From: CAMLOF01 sp966692625 | GTDB lineage: Bacteria > Pseudomonadota > Gammaproteobacteria > Burkholderiales > Burkholderiaceae_C | Direction of reading: 5' to 3' | Assembly: GCA_966692625.1 (NCBI GenBank) | Contig: CBKZAG010000038.1 | Location: 1-19,981 of the forward strand | DNA: 19,981 nucleotides | In this document: one piece after another, positions 13,870 through 19,981 of the stretch | Numbering within the stretch: the first letter of the stretch is position 1 | How the letters are laid out: the number at the start of each line of letters is the position of its first letter | Made by a program: the position numbers and the translations under genes | The notes under the pieces: model-generated | What the model was told of the DNA's origin: nothing | Seen by the model: only the letters and a program-made list of their open reading frames with translations | Databases searched by the model: none

Positions 13870-15153
13870 TTGCCCACCACCACCGACCCCAACAGCCCAT
13901 CGGTCGCCGTGACTGACCTGCGTGTGGGGCTCTACGTGCACCTGGACCTGGGGTGGATGGACCACCCTTTCCCGCTGAGCAGCTTCAAGATCACCTCGCA
14001 GCAGCAGATAGAAACCATCCGCTCGCTGGGTCTGGAACGCCTTCGCTATTCGCCGGAACGCAGTGACCCGCTGGAGCCCCCAGCCACCGCTGCCGCTGCC
14101 CCCGCAGAAATGGCACCGCCAGCCAGCGAGCAGGAATCTGACGAGCAACGCCGGGGCCGCGAACAGCTGGATGCCGAACGCAGAAGCCTGCTGCTGTGTG
14201 AGCGTCAATTCGCAGAAACCGCGCGCGGCTACCGTCAGGCCCTGGAAGAATTGGGCCCGCAGCCCATCGCCGCCAAGGAACGCAGTGCCGCCCTGGTGGG
14301 CAATATGGTGAACCAGATGCTGGGGCAGGGAGAGTCCGCCATCCGCCTGCTGTCCGAAGGTACTGGCGACCGTGCCTCGCTCCACGCCGTGAACGTCACC
14401 GTGCTGAGCCTGTTGCTGGGCAAGGCCATGGGGCTGGACCAGGCAGCGCTTGACGACCTGGGCTTGGCTGCACTGCTCCACGACATCGGCAAGATCGAAC
14501 TGCCCGACCGAGTGCGCTACCGCGACGAGCACTTCACCCCCCCGCAGTTCAAGCTGTACCAGGAACATGTGATACATGGCGTGGCCATCGGCAAGCGCAT
14601 GGGCCTTTCCGCTGGTGCGCTGCTGACACTGTCTCAACACCATGAGCAAGCCGACGGCAAGGGCTTTCCGCTCGGCTGCAGCGTTGAAAAGATCGTTCCG
14701 GGCGCACGCATCCTGGCACTGATCAACCGGTACGACAACCTCTGCAACCCCACCAACCCGGTCAACGCGCTGACACCTCACGAAGCCCTGTCTCTGATCT
14801 TCGCCAGCATGAAAGAGCGCTTCGAGAAAACCACGCTCAGCGCCTTCATCCGGATGATGGGGGTGTACCCGCCTGGCTCTCTGGTGCAACTGTCCGACCA
14901 GCGCTATGCAATGGTGGTGTCGGTCAACTCTTCCAGGCCGCTCAAGCCCAGGGTACTGGTGTATGACAGCTCCATCAGAGCGGCTGAAGCCCTGTTGCTG
15001 GACATGGAGCAGATGCCCAACCTCAGCGTACAGCGCAGCCTCAAAGTGCAGCAATTGCCCCGTCAGGCGGTGGAATACCTCGCCCCCCGGCAGCGGATGT
15101 GCTACTTTTTCGAACGGGCAGTCGCGTACACGACGGGGGGGGGAACGGCATGA
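13870..15153 (+). CDS. DUF3391/HD-GYP domain protein, HDIGK present
   Basis: The 427-residue protein begins with a DUF3391-type domain (VTDLRVGLYVHLDLGWMDHP, about 14-60), then a charged, helix-rich linker, then HD-GYP. Its key motif LLHDIGKIELPD is intact (H204-D205). The HH of SQHHEQADGKGFP is present, with GFP (265-267) in place of GYP, a common conservative variant. It is therefore the likely active c-di-GMP phosphodiesterase of this cluster. The frame has no early ATG; I use the TTG at 13870, with the GTGs at 13909 and 13924 as alternatives. The ATG at 13838 is in another frame. The last codons run through nine Gs (15135-15143), and the stop overlaps the next start as ATGA, so translation of the two is coupled. 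Confidence 0.88.
   Translation: MPTTTDPNSPSVAVTDLRVGLYVHLDLGWMDHPFPLSSFKITSQQQIETIRSLGLERLRYSPERSDPLEPPATAAAAPAEMAPPASEQESDEQRRGREQLDAERRSLLLCERQFAETARGYRQALEELGPQPIAAKERSAALVGNMVNQMLGQGESAIRLLSEGTGDRASLHAVNVTVLSLLLGKAMGLDQAALDDLGLAALLHDIGKIELPDRVRYRDEHFTPPQFKLYQEHVIHGVAIGKRMGLSAGALLTLSQHHEQADGKGFPLGCSVEKIVPGARILALINRYDNLCNPTNPVNALTPHEALSLIFASMKERFEKTTLSAFIRMMGVYPPGSLVQLSDQRYAMVVSVNSSRPLKPRVLVYDSSIRAAEALLLDMEQMPNLSVQRSLKVQQLPRQAVEYLAPRQRMCYFFERAVAYTTGGGTA
15135..15143 (+). repeat. G9 homopolymer at the HD-GYP / GGDEF-EAL junction
   Basis: Nine consecutive Gs lie in the last codons of the HD-GYP gene, 6 nt before the next start. In the HD-GYP frame they read G-GGG-GGG-GG, which fits the X-XXY-YYZ slippery pattern. 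The -1 frame is open straight into the downstream gene, with no stop between. The tract may also act as an imperfect ribosome site. Confidence 0.8.
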
Positions 15154-17588
15154 TGAAATACGTCCAGTGGAGGCCGTGCATAGAGGGCATGCTGGAAGCC
15201 GTCTGGGTGGTCGACCTCAAGACCCAGCGCATCCTCACGGCCAATCAGGCCGCTGGCGCATTGCAGCAAATCGACCCCGCCGATCTGGAAGGTGCAGCAG
15301 TCATCGAATTGCACGCCTCGCCGCAAGACCAGTTCTTCTGGCACGACATGGCTGCCGGGCGGCTTGAAGGCATCCATTCCGAAACCCTGCTGCGCCGCGC
15401 CGATGGCTCCACGGTGCTGGTGGAACGGCGCGCCACCCCGGTCGATCTGGGCGATGGCGAGCAGATCTGCCTGGTGGCCATGCAGGACAAAAGCCAGGAA
15501 CACCGCATCCAGCAACAACTGGAACAGCTTCTGGCCGAGTTGCGAGCCACCCTGGAATCCTCGGCAGACGGCATCCTCGTCTGCGACATGTATGGTGGCA
15601 TCCGCGCATTCAACCGCCTGTTTGCCACCCTTTGGAGCCTGCCGCAGGAGTTGCTGCTGCAGCGCGACGATGCCGCCGTGCACGCCTACTTGGCCAACAG
15701 CGTCCCCAACCCTGAGCAATACCATCAGCGGCTGGCGCAGATCAACCGCTCGCCCCTGATGGAAGCGACGGATGTACTGGTGCTGCGTACCGGGCGCATC
15801 CTGGAACGCATTTCCCGTCCGCAACTGGTCAGGGGCCGCCCAACAGGCCGGGTCTACGCCTTCCGGGACATCACGGAACGATCGGCCACCGAAACCCAGC
15901 TCAAGCTTGCGGCGAAGGTGTTCGAGTCCAGCCTGGACGCCATACTCATCACCGATCCGGCATACAAGGTTCTGGCTTGCAACCCGGCCACCGAGCGGCT
16001 GGCTCAGGTATCTGGTGCGGAACTGCTGCAACGCGATGCACTGGAACTGTTCTTCACGCCTGCCCCCATTCCCTGGGTGAAAGACCTGGGTGACAAATTG
16101 GCCCAGGTCGGCTACTGGGAGGGAGAACTCTGGTTCCGGCGCAGCGGCGGCTCAGCCACGGCACTACAGGCATCCTGGGTGTTGCTGCGCAACGCCGAAG
16201 GCGAACCGCTGAACACCGTGCTCTTCGTCAAAGACCTGACGGAGAAACTCGCCGCGCAACAGCGTATCGAGCAGCTCGCCTACACCGACGTACTGACTGG
16301 TCTGCCCAACCGGCTGATGTTGACCGAGCGAGTGGAACACGCCATACGGATCTCGGAGCGCAGCGACAAAGGCTTTGCGGTGCTGTTCCTCGACCTGGAC
16401 CGCTTCAAGCACATCAACGATTCGCTGGGCCACCTGTTCGGCGACAGGGTGCTGGTGGAAGTGGCTGGCCGCCTCAAGAGCTGCCTGCGGCAGACCGACA
16501 CGCTGTGCCGCCTTGGGGGCGACGAGTTCGTGATCCATCTGCACGAAGCCGACGCCAGCGCCGCGGAGCGCACGGCCCGGCGCATCATTGAAACCTTGAG
16601 TCTGCCGGTGTGTCTGGAGGACATGAACTTCAGCCTCTCGTGCAGTGTAGGCATTGCCATGTACCCGGAGGACGGCACGACGCTGGACGAACTGATCCAG
16701 CATGCCGACACCGCGATGTACCAGGTGAAGGAACGCGGCAAGGGCCATTTCCGCTTCTACCAGCCGCAGATGAACGCGGACCTGCTTTCCCGCATCAGGC
16801 TGGATCACGCCATGCGAGAGGGCCTGCAACGCCATGAATTCGTACTGCATTACCAGCCGCGTGTCAGCCTGCAAACTGGCGCGCTGATAGCTTGCGAAGC
16901 CTTGGTGCGCTGGAACGCGCCAGACAAGGGTCTGGTGATGCCGGGCGCCTTCATCGGCGTGGCCGAGGAAACCGGATTCATCGTCATGCTTGGCGAATGG
17001 GTGCTGCGGGAAGCCGTGCGCCAAGCCGCTGCTTGGGCGCGTGAAGGCCGTCCCTTCCAGGTCGCGGTCAACGTATCGGCCTTGCAGTTTCAGCAGGCAC
17101 GCTTCGTCAGTGACGTGGCCGCAGCCCTGCAGGAACATGGCCTTGACCCGACGCTGCTGGAACTGGAGCTGACCGAATCCATCCTCATCCTGGACGCGGA
17201 AGAGGCGCTGGAACGGCTCCAGGCCTTGGCCGACCTGGGGGTGGGCCTGTCGCTGGACGACTTCGGCACGGGTTATTCCAGCCTTTCGTATCTGCGCCGC
17301 TTCCCGCTGCAAAAGCTCAAGATCGACCGCTCCTTCATCGCCACCATGCACGAAGATGCGGCAGATGACGCGATCGTCGCGGCCATTGTGCAGATGGGCC
17401 ACGCGCTGAATATGGAAGTGGTGGCCGAGGGAGTGGAATGGGCACAGCAACACGACCGCCTGCGTGAACTGGGTTGTGACCAGTTCCAGGGCTTTCTGCA
17501 TTCCCACGCCATACCGGCAGAAGATTTTTCCGCCCTGCTACAAAAACAGGAAACGGCCCCAGGGCCAGCTGAGGCTGTCCGCCAATAA
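15150..17588 (+). CDS. PAS-PAS-PAS-GGDEF-EAL c-di-GMP enzyme
   Basis: I take the ATG at 15150, overlapping the HD-GYP stop as ATGA; the next codon is also ATG. The frame is open further upstream, but only through the HD-GYP gene. The 812-residue protein has three PAS-like domains (about 7-115, 130-245, 252-370: MLEAVWVVDLKTQRILTANQ; LESSADGILVCDMYGGIRAF; FESSLDAILITDPAYKVLAC). A GGDEF domain follows (GGDEF at 456-460, with the RxxD motif RQTD before it), then an EAL domain with EALVRW (583-588), NVSALQF, LELTESIL, LDDFGTGYSS, KLKIDRSFI, AEGVE and FQGFLHS. Both catalytic sites look intact. With no membrane segment it should sense a cytoplasmic ligand or redox state. It probably acts with the co-translated HD-GYP protein. 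Confidence 0.93.
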   Translation: MMKYVQWRPCIEGMLEAVWVVDLKTQRILTANQAAGALQQIDPADLEGAAVIELHASPQDQFFWHDMAAGRLEGIHSETLLRRADGSTVLVERRATPVDLGDGEQICLVAMQDKSQEHRIQQQLEQLLAELRATLESSADGILVCDMYGGIRAFNRLFATLWSLPQELLLQRDDAAVHAYLANSVPNPEQYHQRLAQINRSPLMEATDVLVLRTGRILERISRPQLVRGRPTGRVYAFRDITERSATETQLKLAAKVFESSLDAILITDPAYKVLACNPATERLAQVSGAELLQRDALELFFTPAPIPWVKDLGDKLAQVGYWEGELWFRRSGGSATALQASWVLLRNAEGEPLNTVLFVKDLTEKLAAQQRIEQLAYTDVLTGLPNRLMLTERVEHAIRISERSDKGFAVLFLDLDRFKHINDSLGHLFGDRVLVEVAGRLKSCLRQTDTLCRLGGDEFVIHLHEADASAAERTARRIIETLSLPVCLEDMNFSLSCSVGIAMYPEDGTTLDELIQHADTAMYQVKERGKGHFRFYQPQMNADLLSRIRLDHAMREGLQRHEFVLHYQPRVSLQTGALIACEALVRWNAPDKGLVMPGAFIGVAEETGFIVMLGEWVLREAVRQAAAWAREGRPFQVAVNVSALQFQQARFVSDVAAALQEHGLDPTLLELELTESILILDAEEALERLQALADLGVGLSLDDFGTGYSSLSYLRRFPLQKLKIDRSFIATMHEDAADDAIVAAIVQMGHALNMEVVAEGVEWAQQHDRLRELGCDQFQGFLHSHAIPAEDFSALLQKQETAPGPAEAVRQ

Positions 17589-17590
17589 TC

Positions 17591-18112
17591 TCAGACGCGC
17601 TGGAGCCAGGCCTGCAGGTCCTCGGAATGGACCTGCCCTATCTTGCGTTCCGCTACCCGGCCTTGGCGGTCGAACACGATGGTGAAGGGCAGGCCCCCGC
17701 CGGTGTTGCCCAACTGTTTGCTCAGGTCAACCCCCGACAGGCCTGCCATGGCCACAGGAAACGCCAGCGGCAGGCGCTCCAGGAACTTGCGCACCGGGCC
17801 CGCCTGGTCCACCGCCAAGGCCAGCACCTGCCAGCCCTTGCCTCGCTGCTCACGGTAGAACGCGTTGAGCAAAGGCAGCTCCTCCACACAGGGGGGGCAC
17901 CACGTGGCCCAAAAGTTGAGCAACAAAGGCCGCCCGCGAAAATCCGCCATGCGCACGGTCTGGCCCTGCGGCCCGTCCCACTGCTGGCCCCACAAGGCGT
18001 CCACGGCACCATCTGCCGCATCGTGCGGCTGGTAGCGCCACCATGCCCACCCTGCCCCAGCCAGCGCGGCAGCTGCGGCCACACCGCCTGTCAATACATG
18101 TCTTCGGTTCAT
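17591..18112 (-). CDS. TlpA-like thioredoxin-family protein
   Basis: The 173-residue protein starts with a twin-arginine-like N-terminus (MNRRHVLTGG) and a hydrophobic stretch to about residue 25, so it is anchored in the inner membrane or exported, facing the periplasm. The thioredoxin-like TlpA/ResA domain follows: MADFRGRPLLLNFWATWCPP with the active site W71-C-P-P-C75, then FPVAMAGL, and the cis-Pro segment GGGLPFTIVFDRQGRV. Such proteins reduce periplasmic disulfides, for example in cytochrome c or oxidase maturation; the partner is not evident here. It overlaps the upstream gene by 4 nt (same strand) and ends 2 bp from the convergent GGDEF-EAL stop. Confidence 0.92.
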   Translation of the reverse strand: MNRRHVLTGGVAAAAALAGAGWAWWRYQPHDAADGAVDALWGQQWDGPQGQTVRMADFRGRPLLLNFWATWCPPCVEELPLLNAFYREQRGKGWQVLALAVDQAGPVRKFLERLPLAFPVAMAGLSGVDLSKQLGNTGGGLPFTIVFDRQGRVAERKIGQVHSEDLQAWLQRV

Positions 18113-18711
18113 GGAAGGTCCGACTCTGTGGATGCCAGCAAGTTTCGCAGGGCCTGCGCGTCACCACGCGGCTTGCGCCCGAGTTCGTCAGGCAGCATCG
18201 CGCCACGCTGGTCGCGCGTTTCGTGGATCAGCAGGTGCACACCCACCCATTCCTGCAGGGCCTGGCTGCGGCTGCGCGTGCTCAACACCGGCACCTCATG
18301 GCCGTGCAAGCCAGATGTGCTGCGGGCTTCGTAGTCCACGCCCTGGTTGATCAGCCAGATCTCCACGGCCTTGGGGTCGTCGCTGAACAGCTGCAGCTGG
18401 ATGTCGCTCATGCGCGTGGCCGTGCCGTGCCACACCGCCCCACCCACCAGCGGCTGGAACTCGGCCAGCCGCTCCATCCACTCCAGCGCCAGTTCGCGCA
18501 GCACGCGCAGCTCGCCGGGCTGGGTGTCGGCATGGAAGATGGCAATGTGCTCGCGCACGGCCGCCTCCACCTCGTATTTGTCGGGCAGCGGCGTGCGGGC
18601 GGGCAAACCCAGGGCTTTGAGCGCACGCCGCTTGGCGCTGCCGTAATCCAGGCCTTCGTCCACCACCAGCGCTGCCGCCGTGGCCGCGATTTCCTGTTTC
18701 TCGGTATCCAT
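18109..18711 (-). CDS. Conserved-looking protein of unknown function, 200 aa
   Basis: The start is the ATG at 18711 (MDTEKQEIAATAAALVVDEG). The open frame continues upstream, but there it runs through mpl on the opposite strand and is Gly/His-rich, so it is rejected. The protein is soluble and helical, with segments LDYGSAKRRALKALGLPART, EVEAAVREHIAIFHADTQPG, ELALEWMERLAEFQPLVGGA, and SDIQLQLFSDDPKAVEIWLI. The GTATRMSDIQLQLFSDDPKAVE segment is faintly nucleotidyltransferase-like (GT...S.I.L..F), but no clear metal triad is seen. It overlaps the TlpA-like gene by 4 nt, so the two are co-translated, and is divergent from mpl across 57 bp. Genes of this type next to mpl are sometimes labelled as Mur ligases by proximity, which the sequence does not support. 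Confidence 0.8.
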   Translation of the reverse strand: MDTEKQEIAATAAALVVDEGLDYGSAKRRALKALGLPARTPLPDKYEVEAAVREHIAIFHADTQPGELRVLRELALEWMERLAEFQPLVGGAVWHGTATRMSDIQLQLFSDDPKAVEIWLINQGVDYEARSTSGLHGHEVPVLSTRSRSQALQEWVGVHLLIHETRDQRGAMLPDELGRKPRGDAQALRNLLASTESDLP

Positions 18712-18768
18712 GCCCGCTATTGTGCCGCCCGCCGCAAAACCCGCGCCGCGCCGCCGATAATCCTGCCC

Positions 18769-19981
18769 ATGCACATTCACATTCTTGGCATTTGCGGCAC
18801 GTTCATGGGGGGCGTGGCCGCCTTGGCCCGCGAAGCCGGCCACAAGGTCACCGGCTGCGATGCGGGTGTTTACCCGCCCATGAGCGACCAGCTCCGCGCA
18901 CTCGGCATCGATCTGATCGAAGGCTTCAGCGCCGACCAGATGGCCCTGAACCCCGACGTGTTCGTGATCGGCAACGTGGTCTCGCGCGCGCGCCTGCCCG
19001 ATGGCTCGCCCAAGTTCCCGCTGATGGAAGCCATCCTCGACGCTGGCGCCCGCTACACCAGCGGCCCCCAGTGGATGAGCGAGCACATCCTGCACGGCAG
19101 GCACGTGCTGGCCGTGGCGGGCACACATGGCAAGACCACGACCACCTCCATGCTCACCTGGATTCTGGAGCACGCAGGGTTGCAACCGGGCTTTCTGGTA
19201 GGTGGTGTGCCGCTGAACTTTGGCGTATCCGCGCGCCTGGGCGGTTGGGGGGAGGCGGGTTCTGCTCCGTATCCCCCGCCCGCTTTGCGGGCTCCTCCTT
19301 TACCTACGCGGAACCCGCCTCCCCCCACCAGCTCGTTGTTTGTGATTGAGGCCGACGAATACGACACAGCATTCTTCGACAAACGCAGCAAGTTCGTGCA
19401 CTACCGCCCGCGCACGGCCGTGCTCAACAACCTCGAGTTCGACCACGCCGACATCTTCGACGACCTCCAGGCCATCGAGCGCCAGTTCCACCACCTGGTG
19501 CGCACGGTGCCGGCGAGCGGCCGCGTGGTGGTCAACGGGCTGGAGGAGAGCCTGGCGCGCGTGCTGCACCAGGGCTGCTGGAGCGAGGTCTGCAGTTTCG
19601 GCAGCGCGGTGAGCGATTTCACGGCCGAGGGCGAGCCCCACGATTTCGCGGTGTTGCGCGCAGGTCGGCCCGCGGGCCGCGTGCAATGGGCTCTCTCGGG
19701 CGTGCACAACCAACTCAACGCGCTGGCGGCCATCGCCGCGGCCGAGCACCTGGGGGTGGCACCGGCCGATGCGGCCACAGCCCTGGCCCGGTTCGAGAAC
19801 GTGCGCCGCCGCATGGAAGTGCGCGGCACCGCGGCGCGCGCCGGCGGTGACATCACGGTCTACGACGATTTCGCCCACCACCCCACCGCCATCCGCACCA
19901 CGCTCGACGGCCTGGCGCGCCGCCTGGGCACGCCGCGCGGGCGGATCCTCGCGGTGTTCGAGCCGCGCAGCAACACCATGA
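18769..19981 (+). CDS. mpl: UDP-MurNAc:L-Ala-gamma-D-Glu-meso-DAP ligase, N-terminal part
   Basis: The gene runs off the right edge after 404 codons with no stop. The N-terminal Rossmann motif MHIHILGICGTFMGGVAALA starts it. Then comes the Mur-ligase ATP loop AGTHGKTTT (K122), the FVIEADEYDTAFFDKRSKFV block diagnostic of Mpl rather than MurC, LNNLEFDHADIFDDL, SGVHNQLNALAAIAAA, and DDFAHHPTAI with EPRSNTM at the edge. Mpl rejoins the recycled murein tripeptide to UDP-MurNAc in the cytoplasm. Between ARLGG (about 155-159) and FVIEADEYD (191 on) lie about 28 extra residues, mostly Pro/Ala, encoded by a palindromic insertion; E. coli Mpl has only a few residues here. The frame stays open, so the protein may still work. 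No clear ribosome site precedes the ATG. Confidence 0.93.
   Translation, partial: MHIHILGICGTFMGGVAALAREAGHKVTGCDAGVYPPMSDQLRALGIDLIEGFSADQMALNPDVFVIGNVVSRARLPDGSPKFPLMEAILDAGARYTSGPQWMSEHILHGRHVLAVAGTHGKTTTTSMLTWILEHAGLQPGFLVGGVPLNFGVSARLGGWGEAGSAPYPPPALRAPPLPTRNPPPPTSSLFVIEADEYDTAFFDKRSKFVHYRPRTAVLNNLEFDHADIFDDLQAIERQFHHLVRTVPASGRVVVNGLEESLARVLHQGCWSEVCSFGSAVSDFTAEGEPHDFAVLRAGRPAGRVQWALSGVHNQLNALAAIAAAEHLGVAPADAATALARFENVRRRMEVRGTAARAGGDITVYDDFAHHPTAIRTTLDGLARRLGTPRGRILAVFEPRSNTM
19246..19327. repeat. 82-bp palindromic element inserted in frame within mpl
   Basis: A perfect 17-bp inverted repeat, TGGGGGGAGGCGGGTTC (19246-19262) with its complement (19311-19327), encloses an inner hairpin GCCCGC-TTT-GCGGGC (19278-19292). 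It codes for a Pro-rich insert absent from the family. The form resembles a REP-like or Rickettsia-palindromic-element-like mobile repeat that has settled inside a gene without breaking its frame. Confidence 0.8.

Noticed and set aside
18712..19185. An N-terminal extension of the 200-residue unknown protein to 358 residues.
   Set aside because: The extra part is antisense to mpl and Gly/His-rich, as expected for a GC-rich shadow frame.

Overview
The window looks like part of a high-GC betaproteobacterial chromosome, most likely Comamonadaceae (Acidovorax/Hydrogenophaga-like). This rests on the codon bias, a tRNA-Pro 3' fragment of Burkholderiales type, and the mpl and multi-domain c-di-GMP proteins. 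It splits into an accessory left half (about 1-8608) and a conserved-looking right half (about 8609-19981).

Left half. The window opens inside a minus-strand periplasmic substrate-binding protein gene (LivK type), whose promoter carries two identical LacI-type palindromes. A complete IS5-family (IS903-group) element follows, with matching ends but no target duplication. Next come about 1.4 kb without a convincing gene but full of inverted repeats: a stretch that reads like a folded RNA on the minus strand, then a cluster of strong hairpins. Two unrecognised accessory genes (3119-3778, 4426-5436) follow, separated by a 0.65 kb gap carrying repeats of a CACCCGGTG-type motif. Then come a small unknown minus-strand gene, a small XRE regulator, a frameshifted minus-strand gene divergent from a nucleotidyltransferase-fold protein, and an AlpA/excisionase-like regulator. 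This half ends at 8562-8608 with the 3' part of a tRNA-Pro gene that has no 5' half, the usual scar of an integrated element. Three of these genes (3119, 4426 and the AlpA-like one) share one promoter-like motif, CATC-N12-GCCTATACG, 24-25 nt before the start codon. That suggests a common regulon of one integrated, probably eroded, mobile element.

Right half. A cyclic-di-GMP signalling cluster comes first: PAS-PAS histidine kinase, single-domain response regulator and REC-GGDEF-EAL protein in one operon; then a convergent HD-GYP protein that has lost its HD pair; then an HD-GYP protein with an HDIGK motif, overlapping by ATGA a PAS-rich GGDEF-EAL protein. A run of nine Gs just before this last overlap is placed so that a -1 ribosomal slip, or one inserted G, would fuse the two proteins. 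After the cluster come a TlpA-like thioredoxin, an unknown protein overlapping it by 4 nt, and the divergent start of mpl (peptidoglycan recycling ligase). The mpl gene carries an 82-bp palindromic element inserted in frame.

The most unusual observations are the shared promoter motif, the G9 slippery junction between two c-di-GMP enzymes, and the palindromic element inside mpl. No CRISPR array, rRNA gene or complete tRNA gene was seen.
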